Of a DNA stretch of 53,144 bases, positions 7,452-14,836 are shown piece after piece. Positions within the stretch are counted from its first letter, which is position 1. Each line of letters starts with the position of its first letter. The notes under the pieces are model-generated. The model did no database searches, had not been told where the DNA came from, and was given only the letters and a program-made list of their open reading frames with translations. Position numbers and translations under genes: made by a program. The stretch comes from Streptomyces omiyaensis (GTDB lineage: Bacteria > Actinomycetota > Actinomycetes > Streptomycetales > Streptomycetaceae), in the NCBI RefSeq assembly GCF_014650895.1, contig NZ_BMVV01000036.1, forward strand, positions 1 through 53,144, read 5' to 3'.

Positions 7452-7844
7452 TTACTGCTGGGCGTAGAAGCCGGCTTCGGCCATGTCGACGGGGGAGGTG
7501 GCGACGGCGTCGGCGATGCCGCCGTGGTCGTTCTCGGTGGTGGTCTTCGCGTCGTCGGCGGCCGCGGAGGCGCTGTCGGCGGCGGAGGTGTAGGCGCCGG
7601 CGGCGTCCTTGACGCCGGTCATGGTCAGCGCGGCGTCGGCGAACTCGGAGGTCGTGGCGTCGTCGACGGCCAGGGCCTTCATCGTTTCGGAGGCGTCGAG
7701 CATCTGTTCGGCGGCGTCGTCGACGTCGGCGGCGAGCTTGGTGACGGTCTGGGCGTGCGCGTGGACCTTGTGGGTGAGCCAGGCCAGCTTGGTGCGCAGC
7801 GCCGCGTAGTTCGCGGCGTCCTTCAGGGTCTCGGTGGCGCTCAT
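7452..7844 (-). CDS. Helical protein with C-terminal HGGI...FY motif
   Basis: 130 aa, AGGAG upstream of ATG, 16 bp before the ATPase gene. Almost entirely helical and Ala/Asp/Thr-rich (LAADVDDAAEQMLDASETMKALAVDD). Its end, HGGIADAVATSPVDMAEAGF plus Y, matches the end of the upstream 379-aa protein (HGGIFRAVADSPLTKPAERD plus FY), so the two share a C-terminal module. No membrane segment. Possibly a partner or substrate of the transfer ATPase, or a surface filament protein; both roles are inference. Confidence 0.65.
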   Translation of the reverse strand: MSATETLKDAANYAALRTKLAWLTHKVHAHAQTVTKLAADVDDAAEQMLDASETMKALAVDDATTSEFADAALTMTGVKDAAGAYTSAADSASAAADDAKTTTENDHGGIADAVATSPVDMAEAGFYAQQ

Positions 7845-7867
7845 GCGGGGGCTTCTCCTGTCTGTGG

Positions 7868-9007
7868 TCAGCGGGCGTTGTAGAAGTCGCGCTCGGCGGG
7901 CTTGGTCAGGGGGCTGTCGGCGACGGCGCGGAAGATCCCGCCGTGCCGGGCCTCGGCGTTCGCGGACGCGGTGCGGCACGCCTCCTCGCCGCCCTGAATC
8001 TTGTCGTGGACGTCCTTGGCGGCGGCGGCCTGGAGGTCGAGCTGCTCCTTGAGCACCTCGCACTTGGCGATGAGGTTCGCTCCGACGCCCTTCGCGGTGA
8101 TGTCGGCGATGAGCGTGTCGCAGTCCGTGGCCAGCTCCAGGGCCTCGTCCATGAGCTCCAGGGCGGTGTCGGTGCTGGCCTGGCACAGGGTGGCCGAGCC
8201 GTCGGCGAGGTCGATGACCTGGGTGAGGGTCATGACCTCGCCGCCGCTGTAGGTGCGGGACTTGCCCGCGGCGGTCGTGACGTGGACGCCCTTGTCGTCG
8301 ACGGTCGCGGCGTGCGGGGTGGGCGGGTTGGGCTGCATAGAGGGGTCCTTCCGGATGTGGTCGGGCAGCTTGACGGTGCGGGGCCGCGGAATGGTCCCGG
8401 CCGGGGGAACCGCGGACCCCGGCGGCACCGTCACCGGCGGGGTCGTCGGCGGCGGCGGGGTCGTCGGGGGAGGGGGCGCCGTCGGCGGTGGGGGTGCGGA
8501 CGGCGGGGGAGGCGTCGTCGGCGGAGACGTCGAAGACGGCGGCGTCGCCGTGGAGGACGGGGTGCCCGTCGGCGGCGTCGCCGAGGACGAAGAGCCCGTC
8601 GGCGGGGTCGCCGAGGACGGGGTCCCGGTCGGCGGCGTCGTCGAGGACGAGGCCCCCGCCGGCGGCGTCGAGGACGGCTTTCCCTTCGTCGACTTCCCCT
8701 TCGTCGACTTCGCCGCAGAGGGGTCTGCGGAAGGGGAAACGGAATGCTTCTCGGTCGGCTCCTTGAGGTAGGCCGAGCGCCATCCGTCGCGCAGGCCACC
8801 GGCCATATGCGCACCCGCCAGCAGACCGTAATGCGTTTTCGCCGCGATGTTGTAAGGCGTGTTTCGGAATGTATCCGGCGTCCGGGTCGGATTCCATTTC
8901 TCTTTTGTTTTAGCAGGGGGTTTCTTGATTCCTGCCTGCTCGTATTTCCCGTGTGTTTTCTCCACGCCGAAGACGTAGCTGATGGCGAGGAGCAAGAGCA
9001 GTTCCAT
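7868..9007 (-). CDS. Membrane-anchored Pro/Thr-rich protein with C-terminal HGGI...FY module
   Basis: 379 aa, ATG with GGGAGGG upstream. Residues 2-15 (ELLLLLAISYVFGV) are a short membrane or signal anchor. Residues 90-215 are a low-complexity stretch rich in Pro, Thr, Ser and Ala with repeats of the type ATPPTGTPSS and APPPPT, a spacer typical of cell-wall-crossing proteins. Residues 235-379 form a helical domain (VMTLTQVIDLADGSATLCQAS...) ending in the same HGGI...SP...FY motif as the next gene. Context suggests a conjugation surface or channel component. Family not recognised. Confidence 0.7.
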   Translation of the reverse strand: MELLLLLAISYVFGVEKTHGKYEQAGIKKPPAKTKEKWNPTRTPDTFRNTPYNIAAKTHYGLLAGAHMAGGLRDGWRSAYLKEPTEKHSVSPSADPSAAKSTKGKSTKGKPSSTPPAGASSSTTPPTGTPSSATPPTGSSSSATPPTGTPSSTATPPSSTSPPTTPPPPSAPPPPTAPPPPTTPPPPTTPPVTVPPGSAVPPAGTIPRPRTVKLPDHIRKDPSMQPNPPTPHAATVDDKGVHVTTAAGKSRTYSGGEVMTLTQVIDLADGSATLCQASTDTALELMDEALELATDCDTLIADITAKGVGANLIAKCEVLKEQLDLQAAAAKDVHDKIQGGEEACRTASANAEARHGGIFRAVADSPLTKPAERDFYNAR

Positions 9008-9043
9008 GACCCTCCCTTCTGTGACTCTGTGTGGTTGAGGTCG

Positions 9044-9141
9044 GTTACCGGTTACCGGTTACAGGCCCCCAGGACCCCGGTTCGGGCCCTCCGGCGGTGG
9101 GTTCGAGGGGGCTCTGGGGGCTGTAACCGGTAACCGGTAAC
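9044..9141. repeat. Long inverted repeat with GGTTACC tandem units; candidate clt site
   Basis: Left arm 9044-9072 carries GTTACCGGTTACCGGTTAC followed by AGGCCCCCAG; right arm 9114-9141 is its complement with one base missing. The arms thus contain three tandem GGTTAC(C) units in each orientation, separated by 41 bp that hold a smaller hairpin. It occupies the whole gap between two transfer genes. TraB proteins bind clusters of short direct repeats (clt/TRS), which makes this a candidate transfer site; a transcriptional attenuator is the alternative. Confidence 0.55.
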
Positions 9142-9154
9142 TGCGATCTGTCAC

Positions 9155-9373
9155 TCAGCGCGACGCCGAGCCGATGTTGTTCACGGTGGTGTTCGCCGTG
9201 TTGAAAACGGACTCCAGCGTGCTGCGGATCGACTCGCTGAACGGCGTGTAGGGCAGGAAGATGCCGGAGACGATGAGCATGATGCAGACGACCATCTGCT
9301 TCCCCTTGGTCTTCTTGAAGGTGAAGAACAGGGCCCAGCAGAACAGGGCGAGGGCGAAGAACTGAAGCGTCAT
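9155..9373 (-). CDS. Small Spd-like membrane protein, 72 aa
   Basis: ATG lies 2 bp after the upstream stop, with AAGGG 8 bases before it. Residues 2-18 (TLQFFALALFCWALFFT) and 26-42 (MVVCIMLIVSGIFLPYT) are two clear membrane helices joined by a basic loop FKKTKGKQ. The C-terminus is polar (SIRSTLESVFNTANTT). Size and topology fit the small spread (Spd) membrane proteins that flank traB in Streptomyces plasmids and take part in intramycelial spread; homology itself cannot be shown by eye. Confidence 0.65.
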   Translation of the reverse strand: MTLQFFALALFCWALFFTFKKTKGKQMVVCIMLIVSGIFLPYTPFSESIRSTLESVFNTANTTVNNIGSASR

Positions 9374-9375
9374 TT

Positions 9376-10032
9376 TTACGCACCCTTCTCGAAGGTGAAT
9401 CCCTTGTTGCTGACGGTGGTGCCCGAACCTGAACCGGAGGGCGTGGAGAGCTTCTTGTAGGCGATGAATCCGCCGCCGCCGACGAGCGCCACCCACAGCC
9501 ACGGGCTGGAGGTGATGCCGCTGCTGGAGCTGGCGCCGGCGGGCTGCTGGGCCCGGGCGGAGGTGCCGCTGAAGACCGGGGCGGGGCACTCGGGGATCCG
9601 GGAGATCTCGAAGCTGTTCGCCTTGGCGACGGCCGCCGCGCGGTCCTTCATGCACTCGCGGTAGACGGTCAGCTCCCGCTCGTACGCGGCCTTGGCGGCG
9701 GCCTCCTCGATCTGGGCCCGCTGCTTGTCGGCCTCGGCCTCGACCAGGGCGTTCGCGGCGTCCTGCTGGGCGCGCGCACGGTCCTGGGCGGCCTGGTCGG
9801 CCTGCATGTTGGTGACGGCGATGACCGTTCCGCACACGGCGACGACGGCGATCGTGCCGCACACGGCGAGGGCCGCGGTGTTGCGGCGCATCCCGTCGAC
9901 CGCGGCGGAAAACCTCGAGGTCGCGGGCTTCTCCGGCTTCTCCGGGGCCTGAGGGGCGGGGGTCTGAGGGGTCGGGGGCTGGGGCTGGGGGGTCATGAGG
10001 CTGAGCTCCTTGTCCCAGTCGATGCCGGACAT
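9376..10032 (-). CDS. Membrane protein with periplasmic coiled coil (transfer operon)
   Basis: 218 aa, ATG with GAGAGGAG upstream. Residues 13-40 are Pro/Gln-rich; 50-75 (NTAALAVCGTIAVVAVCGTVIAVT) is a membrane helix; 78-125 is an alanine-rich coiled coil (QAAQDRARAQQDAANALVEAEADKQRAQ); C147-region ECPAPVFSG; a second short hydrophobic helix follows (SPWLWVALVGGGGFIAY, about 178-194). Topology suggests a small membrane-spanning partner of the transfer ATPase. Overlap-type spacing with the 72-aa gene indicates coupling. Family not recognised. Confidence 0.65.
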   Translation of the reverse strand: MSGIDWDKELSLMTPQPQPPTPQTPAPQAPEKPEKPATSRFSAAVDGMRRNTAALAVCGTIAVVAVCGTVIAVTNMQADQAAQDRARAQQDAANALVEAEADKQRAQIEEAAAKAAYERELTVYRECMKDRAAAVAKANSFEISRIPECPAPVFSGTSARAQQPAGASSSSGITSSPWLWVALVGGGGFIAYKKLSTPSGSGSGTTVSNKGFTFEKGA

Positions 10033-10148
10033 GGCTGGTGGCTCCTCTCGGTTCGGTGGTCGCGACCGCTCAAGTCCGCCTCCGGCGGGCCGGGGGCGAA
10101 GTTCAGCGGCGGCATGTGTGGGTGAGCGGCCTGCCGGCCGTGGCCGTC

Positions 10149-10190
10149 ACCGGTCCGCGCTCACGCTCGGGAGCGTGGGCGCGGGCCGGT
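10149..10190 (-). terminator. Long hairpin with G-U pairs
   Basis: ACCGGTCCGCGCTCACGCTC pairs with the segment ending GCGGGCCGGT at 10190 across a 2-base loop; the only non-Watson-Crick pairs are two G-U. It lies just downstream of the DUF2637 gene and upstream of the 218-aa gene, so it divides the operon into two transcription units or attenuates it. Confidence 0.65.
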
Positions 10191-10240
10191 GGCGACCATG
10201 AGCGGCAGGGGTGGTGCGAGGGGTGCAAGCGCTCGGGTGT

Positions 10241-12481
10241 TCAGGCGCTCGCCGGGGCGCTCGCCGGGGCGCTCGCCTTCGCGCTCGCCAGGGCGTCCTG
10301 GGCGCTCTCTTCGACCTGCTCGCGCAGGCGCTGGGCGGTGGGGCGGGAGACGGGCTCGTCGGACAGGCCCGCCTTGGTGAGCGCGTCGCGGATCTCCGTC
10401 CACTGCGGGCGGCGCCCGAGCTCGGTGTAGAGGAGGCGGATGCGGTCGTGGCGGCGCTCGGTCAGCGCGTCCCGTTCGCTGCGCGTTCGGGGGCTGTCCG
10501 CTCGGTGAGCGTCGTCGTCCTCGGTGGTGCGCTCATCCTCGTGGGCACCCGTGGTGAGCGCCGGACGCTCGCGCTCGCTGTCGGCTTCCCCGGGGGTGAG
10601 CGCGCTCATTTCGGGGTGAGCGCCGCTCGGTTCGGGGTGAGCGTCGTGAGCGTCGTGAGCGTCGTCGCTCTCTTCGACGCGCTCGATGGTGTGAGCGTCG
10701 TCGGGGGTGAGCGTGTCGGCGAGCGCGGCGGGCGCGGAGCCGAGCTTGAGCGCCATCCGCTGCTCCAGCGGAGCCTTCCACCGCCACAGCAGGCCGTACT
10801 GCTCGCGCAGGCGCGCTCGCAGCCAGGTCTCCTGCTGGAGGCGGGTGAGCGCCTCGTCGTAGGAGGTGATCTCCCACAGGATCATCCGGCGGCGCAGCCG
10901 GGCGGTGGGGATCGGGGCGAGGATCCAGCGCGAGCGCCGGACCGTCTCCATCCTGATCTTGCCGGTGACCGCGCCGATCCTCGTGGCGTAGACGTGGGAG
11001 GCGATCTCCGAGAAGACGACCCAGAGCAGGGTGAGGGCGGCGTGCCCGATGCGGCCCGACGCGGAGTCCGAGGCGTTCCAGTTCAGGTACACGGTCACCG
11101 CGGTCAGTACGCGGGGCACCCAGCGGATCCAGCGCAGCTCCATGCCCATCCGGATCAGGATCAGGTTGGCGCCGGTGAACGCCGGGATGGCGACGTCGAT
11201 GCCGACGGGGAGCAGCCACGGCCACTCCCAGCCCCACGCGGCGGCCTTGGCCTCCAGCGCGGTGTAGGAGGAGAGCAGGCCGAGGGTGGAGACGACCGCG
11301 GCCGCCAGGACGATCCCGACGACCAGGAGCAGCTCCTGTCCGGACAGCGGCGGTACTCCGCCGGCGGGCCGGGCGTCGTTGCGGGCCTTGGCCCGCTTGG
11401 CGCGCGACTCCGCCTTGATCTCCCGGCGGCGGGCCCGCTGCACGGTGCGCTGCGTCGCTGCCTCGAGGATCCGGGCCGCCTCGGCGCGGGCCTGCGCGGC
11501 GGCGGCCTGGTCGGCCGTGGCCTTGGCCGCCGCCTCGCGGGCCGTCTTCGCGTCCGTCTCCGCCTGCTCGCGCAGCCGGGCGACGTCCTTGTCGGTGACG
11601 GACCGCAGCTCCTCGGCGGAGGTGCGGGCGTCGTCCAGGGCGCGCTCGGCGTCCTGGCGAAGGCCGGCCGCGGCCTTCTCGGCTCCGGCCCGCACCTGCG
11701 TGGCCTGGTCGTCCGCGCTCTCGCGCATCCGGTCGGCCTCGCCGCGCGCCCGCTGCAGGAGCTGTTCGGCGTCGGTGGTGGCACGGGTGCGGGTCTCGGC
11801 CGCGGTGCGCTCCGCCGCCGCGAGCAGCTCGGCGCGCTTGGCCTGCGCGTCGGCGAGGGCCTTCTCGGCGGCGCGGGCGGCCTGGGCCTGCACCTCGTCG
11901 GCCTGCGCGGCCGCCGTGGCGGTGACCTCCTGCGCCTGGCGGCCAGCGTCGGCGAGCAGCTGCTCGGCAGACGCCTTGGCGTCGGCGAGGACCTGCTCGG
12001 CCTCGGCGGTCGCGGTCGTCGTGACGGTGTCGGCCTGGCCGCGCGCGCCGGCGAGCAGCTGCTCGGCCTTCGTCTCGGCGTCGGCCAGGACCCGCTCGGC
12101 GTCTGCGGCCGCGCTGCCCGCGACCTCCTTGCGCATCCGGTCGGCGTCGGCCAGGAGCCGGGTCTGCTCGGCCGTGGCCGCCTCGGTGATCGAAGCGGCC
12201 TCGGTCCGGGCGCCGTCCAGGAGTTCAGCGGCCCGCTGCTCGCCGTCGGTGAGGATCCGGGCGGCGTCGTCGGCGGCCAGGGCCCGCAGGTCGGCGGCGC
12301 GGTCGGCGGCGTCGGCCAGGACCGGGTCGGCCTCCTCGAATACCAGCGGCACGCTCGTCTCGGGGGCGGCGGCCTGGGCGGGGACGGTGTCCAGCGGCGC
12401 CGGCGTCTTGGCGTGCCCGGCGCCTCGGGTCTTCGGAGCCGGAGCGGGCTTGCGCCTGCGCCGGGTGGTGGTGTTGGCCAC
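10241..12481 (-). CDS. Coiled-coil DUF2637 membrane protein, 746 aa
   Basis: GTG start with GAGAGGA upstream; an ATG 11 codons earlier is possible. Residues 1-50 basic and Pro-rich; about 60-345 is a very regular Ala/Glu coiled coil (units such as ADAETKAEQLLAGARGQAD and ADAKASAEQLLADAGRQAQ). About 375-520 is the DUF2637 domain with four membrane helices (LLLVVGIVLAAAVVSTLGLL; WPWLLPVGIDVAIPAFTGAN; LTAVTVYLNWNAS; LTLLWVVFSEIASHVYA). The tail is polar, with DDAHDAHDAH repeats and a helical domain (RIRLLYTELGRRPQWTEIRDALTKAG), ending in ASAPASAPASA from 12-bp repeats. DUF2637 proteins are Spd-type membrane proteins of Streptomyces mobile elements; a coiled coil of this length on one is unusual. 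Confidence 0.8.
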   Translation of the reverse strand: MANTTTRRRRKPAPAPKTRGAGHAKTPAPLDTVPAQAAAPETSVPLVFEEADPVLADAADRAADLRALAADDAARILTDGEQRAAELLDGARTEAASITEAATAEQTRLLADADRMRKEVAGSAAADAERVLADAETKAEQLLAGARGQADTVTTTATAEAEQVLADAKASAEQLLADAGRQAQEVTATAAAQADEVQAQAARAAEKALADAQAKRAELLAAAERTAAETRTRATTDAEQLLQRARGEADRMRESADDQATQVRAGAEKAAAGLRQDAERALDDARTSAEELRSVTDKDVARLREQAETDAKTAREAAAKATADQAAAAQARAEAARILEAATQRTVQRARRREIKAESRAKRAKARNDARPAGGVPPLSGQELLLVVGIVLAAAVVSTLGLLSSYTALEAKAAAWGWEWPWLLPVGIDVAIPAFTGANLILIRMGMELRWIRWVPRVLTAVTVYLNWNASDSASGRIGHAALTLLWVVFSEIASHVYATRIGAVTGKIRMETVRRSRWILAPIPTARLRRRMILWEITSYDEALTRLQQETWLRARLREQYGLLWRWKAPLEQRMALKLGSAPAALADTLTPDDAHTIERVEESDDAHDAHDAHPEPSGAHPEMSALTPGEADSERERPALTTGAHEDERTTEDDDAHRADSPRTRSERDALTERRHDRIRLLYTELGRRPQWTEIRDALTKAGLSDEPVSRPTAQRLREQVEESAQDALASAKASAPASAPASA

Positions 12482-12556
12482 GGGGGTGTCCTCTCTTTCC
12501 GGCGCCTCGTGCAAGAGGTCACCGCGGATCGGCGTCGGTCGGTAGGGTCGTGACCA

Positions 12557-12603
12557 GGCCCTCCGAGGCCCCGGCAGCTCAAATGCCGGGGACTCGGAGG
12601 GCC
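12557..12603 (-). terminator. Hairpin between the 120-aa gene and the DUF2637 gene
   Basis: GGCCCTCCGAG (12557-12567) pairs with CTCGGAGGGCC (12593-12603), and inner CCCCGGCA with TGCCGGGG, around loop GCTCAAA. Downstream of the 120-aa gene on the minus strand. Confidence 0.75.
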
Positions 12604-12620
12604 GTCTGCGTGAGCAGTGG

Positions 12621-12983
12621 TCAGCGCTGCTCGGGCAGCTCGGGCCGCTGGTTGGCGGTCGTGTGCTGCTGGGTGAGCCACGCCATCGCGGCCGCGGTCA
12701 TGCCGTCGGCGGCGTCGGCGCCGTGCAGGGGGGCGGTGTCGATGTCGCGCATCGCGTCGATCGGCGGCAGCAGCCGCATGTAGTCCGGCCGGACGTAGGG
12801 GACCACCTTGCCGGAGGCCAGCGCGGTCAGGTGGTAGGTGCCGTCCGTCCACCTGCTCCCGACTCGGCAGACGAAGGTGTGGTTGGGCTTGCCGGTCCAG
12901 AACAGCTCCGGGTCGCGGTACAGGACGTAGTCGCCGAAGTTGTAGGTGACAGCCGGGGTGTTCTGCTCGGTGCTCGTACGCAT
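12621..12983 (-). CDS. Hypothetical 120-aa protein
   Basis: ATG at 12983 with GAGGAGAG upstream. Residues 12-60 (VTYNFGDYVLYRDPELFWTG, FVCRVGSRWTDGTYHLTALASGKVV) look like a small beta-barrel of SH3/KOW type: alternating strands with a conserved G-D-Y-V start. It continues VPYVRPDYMRLLPPIDAMRD. The C-terminal 35 residues are helical. Probably a soluble accessory protein of the transfer operon. I do not recognise a named family; the fold guess is by pattern only. Confidence 0.65.
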   Translation of the reverse strand: MRTSTEQNTPAVTYNFGDYVLYRDPELFWTGKPNHTFVCRVGSRWTDGTYHLTALASGKVVPYVRPDYMRLLPPIDAMRDIDTAPLHGADAADGMTAAAMAWLTQQHTTANQRPELPEQR

Positions 12984-13096
12984 GCATCTCTCCTCGGTGG
13001 TGGAGGGCTGTCCGGACTGTCCGGCTCCCCTCACCCCGCCCGTACCGGCACACAGACCGGGACGGGCGGGGGAGGCAACCGCCAGGCGGGGGAAGG

Positions 13097-13426
13097 TCAC
13101 TTGACGCCGACGAAGCGGAACGCGGCGAAGGCGGTGCCGCGGGGGTCGGCGGTGGCCTGGACGATGCGGTCGGCCTCGGCGGTGTCGCCGCGGTTGACGG
13201 CGTCGGCCGCCGCCCGGGCCGCGGCCCAGTCGATGCCCGCCGCCGGCGTCACGGTCGCGGCGGGGCGGTGGAGCCGGGCGCGCAGCGTGCGCCAGGCCCG
13301 GCGGAGCGGGCGCCGGCGGCGGGCTCGGTTCACCCGGGCGGCGGCGTCGCGGTGCCCGAGCTGGTGGAGGATCTGCTCGGAGTCGTAGTCGGCGGCGGTC
13401 CAGCCGTCGCGGCGGATGGTGCGCAT
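13097..13426 (-). CDS. Basic hypothetical protein, 109 aa
   Basis: ATG with a strong AGGAGG 5 bases upstream. Begins MRTIRRDGWTAADYDSEQIL; residues 32-58 are very basic (RVNRARRRRPLRRAWRTLRARLHR), suggesting nucleic-acid or membrane-surface binding; residues 65-100 are helical (IDWAAARAAADAVNRGDTAEADRIV). No cysteine. Member of the leftward operon between the 120-aa gene and the WhiB gene. Function unknown. Confidence 0.65.
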   Translation of the reverse strand: MRTIRRDGWTAADYDSEQILHQLGHRDAAARVNRARRRRPLRRAWRTLRARLHRPAATVTPAAGIDWAAARAAADAVNRGDTAEADRIVQATADPRGTAFAAFRFVGVK

Positions 13427-13572
13427 GGCGCCTCCTGAGATGGATGTCGATCCGGGTCGATGCCCGGTTCTGGGGATGCGAAAGGCCGGCCGTCCGTGGT
13501 GCGGGCGGCCGACCTGGTCGAAGAGCGTGCGACGGGAACGAAGTTCGGTCCGCGTCCTGCAGGGCGGGCTGC

Positions 13573-13656
13573 TCAGCCGTGCAGGCGCCGGCCGAAGTCG
13601 TGCTGCTCGTTGGTCCGGCGGACTTCGTCCTCCAGGCGCTTCTGGTCCTCGCTCAT
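13573..13656 (-). CDS. 27-aa peptide coupled to WhiB gene
   Basis: The ATG overlaps the WhiB stop codon as ATGA (13653-13656), giving the peptide MSEDQKRLEDEVRRTNEQHD plus FGRRLHG. It is charged, predicted as a single helix, and reads like genuine protein and not a shadow frame. Stop-start overlap argues for translational coupling. A hairpin (AGGCCGGCC/GGCGGCCGACCT) lies about 50 bp downstream. Too short for family assignment. Confidence 0.45.
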   Translation of the reverse strand: MSEDQKRLEDEVRRTNEQHDFGRRLHG

Positions 13657-13931
13657 GCCGCCACCCCGTTCTGCGCGCCCCGGGCGCGGTTGCGGGCGGC
13701 GCGGCGCTTCATCGCCCGCCGCTCGTTCTCCGACAGACCGCCCCAGACGCCCTCGTCCTGCCCGGACTCCAGCGCCCACTGCAGGCACGCCTCCATGACC
13801 GGGCAGCGGCGGCAGACGGCCTTGGCCTCCTCGATCTGCAGCAGCGCCGGGCCCGTGTTGCCGATGGGGAAGAACAGCTCGGGGTCCTCCTCGCGGCAGA
13901 CCGCATTGTGGCGCCAGTCCATCGCGGTCAC
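13653..13931 (-). CDS. WhiB-family Fe-S transcription regulator
   Basis: 92 aa from GTG (overlapping the previous stop as GTGA) or 89 aa from the ATG three codons later. Four cysteines C12, C40, C43, C49 in the pattern C-x27-CxxC-x5-C bind a [4Fe-4S] cluster in this family. The turn GVWGG (61-65) and the basic tail (ENERRAMKRRAARNRAR) follow as expected. WhiB-like proteins pair with the sigma factor region 4 to control development, redox response or mobile-element genes. Being inside the transfer operon suggests it controls transfer-gene expression. Confidence 0.93.
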   Translation of the reverse strand: MTAMDWRHNAVCREEDPELFFPIGNTGPALLQIEEAKAVCRRCPVMEACLQWALESGQDEGVWGGLSENERRAMKRRAARNRARGAQNGVAA

Positions 13932-14149
13932 CGCCCCTGTCCGGCGAGGGCCATGTCGGCGAGCGTGCGGCGGGCCCGGCGGCCGGCGTCGGCCGCGCGG
14001 CGGTCGCCGTCGACGACGAGGTGGCGGACGAGCTGGTGGAACGCGGTGAGGTCGTCGGGCTCGTAGCCCTTCTTGTTGTCCTCGCGCTCGATGTCGTCGA
14101 TGATCCCGGCGTTCGGCCGGGGCACGGAACGTGTCATGCTGAGCTGCAT
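13928..14149 (-). CDS. Hypothetical 73-aa protein
   Basis: ATG at 14149 with GGAGGACCTG directly upstream (GGAGG, 5-base spacer), which decides the start over a longer frame. MQLSMTRSVPRPNAGIIDDI followed by EREDNKKGYEPDDLTAFHQL and a helical basic tail. No motif recognised. Its TGA overlaps the WhiB GTG, so WhiB translation is likely coupled to it. Confidence 0.65.
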   Translation of the reverse strand: MQLSMTRSVPRPNAGIIDDIEREDNKKGYEPDDLTAFHQLVRHLVVDGDRRAADAGRRARRTLADMALAGQGR

Positions 14150-14172
14150 CAGGTCCTCCGAGTCAGGTCCTG

Positions 14173-14205
14173 GACAGCCCCGGGGGCGCAATCCCTGGGG
14201 CTGTC
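14173..14205 (-). terminator. Hairpin upstream of the 73-aa gene
   Basis: GACAGCCCC (14173-14181) pairs with GGGGCTGTC (14197-14205), followed further on by a second perfect 10-bp hairpin at 14243-14271 (GGCCACCCCT/AGGGGTGGCC). Two terminator-like stems between the 141-aa and the 73-aa genes imply a separate transcript for the WhiB group. Confidence 0.65.
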
Positions 14206-14242
14206 GTTCGTTTGGCGGGTCGTACGACCGGCCACGACCAGC

Positions 14243-14271
14243 GGCCACCCCTCGGCGCGGTAGGGGTGGCC
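14243..14271 (-). terminator. Perfect 10-bp stem hairpin
   Basis: GGCCACCCCT at 14243-14252 pairs with AGGGGTGGCC at 14262-14271; 33 bp beyond the stop of the 141-aa gene on the minus strand. Confidence 0.7.
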
Positions 14272-14303
14272 GTTGATCGTGGGCGTCCGTCCGGGGCCGG
14301 GGG

Positions 14304-14729
14304 TCAGGCGGCGGCGTACTCGGGGCGGGCCCCGGAGCGGATCGTCCGGCGCAGGTGGGCGGTGTGGGGGAGGAGGACGTCGACCAGGCGCTTGCGGATG
14401 CGGGCGGTGATCGAGGGGTCGATGGCGAGGATGTCGCGGCTGGCGTCGACGCGGGCGGTGATCTCGGCGCCGTGCGCGAGGGCGAGCTCGTGGCGGCGGT
14501 CGGGCGGGACGGTCAGGACCGCGGCCGCGTACCGGCGCATCTCCCGGGCGGTGCCCGCGGGCTCGTACATCGCCAGCGGCGTACCGAAGGCGATGTCGAG
14601 GTCGACCTCGGCGTCGTCGAGGTCGACGGGGAGCGGGACGTCGAGCTCGTCCAGGAGCGCGAGCGTCTCGGTGTCGAACACCTCGCCGCTGCTGGGCCGG
14701 TGGGACGTCAGGGTCAGGGTGGCGGGCAT
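14304..14729 (-). CDS. Hypothetical 141-aa protein
   Basis: ATG with GGAGGTCCCG upstream. MPATLTLTSHRPSSGEVFDT at the N-terminus; acidic segment LDDAEVDLDIAFGTPLAMYE (37-56); then a helical region AREMRRYAAAVLTVPPDRRHELALAHGAEI and ITARIRKRLVDVLLPHTAHL. No membrane segment, no cysteine. Probably soluble, co-transcribed with the 286-aa zinc protein. Family not recognised. Confidence 0.65.
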   Translation of the reverse strand: MPATLTLTSHRPSSGEVFDTETLALLDELDVPLPVDLDDAEVDLDIAFGTPLAMYEPAGTAREMRRYAAAVLTVPPDRRHELALAHGAEITARVDASRDILAIDPSITARIRKRLVDVLLPHTAHLRRTIRSGARPEYAAA

Positions 14730-14836
14730 CGGGACCTCCAGGGTGCGGTGAGCGGGCAGGGACGGGAGCAGACGGCCCCGGCCCCGACCCCCGCGCGGTG
14801 CGGGAGCCGAGGCCGGGGCCGGGGCGGTTGTGCGGG

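Noticed and set aside
8450..8680. Tandem short repeats that could look like a CRISPR or satellite
   Set aside because: They are in-frame codons of the Pro/Thr/Ser-rich spacer of the 379-aa protein, of variable length and without spacer-repeat alternation.
13573..13788. Longer version of the 27-aa ORF
   Set aside because: It would overlap most of whiB out of frame; only the part after the ATGA overlap reads as plausible protein.
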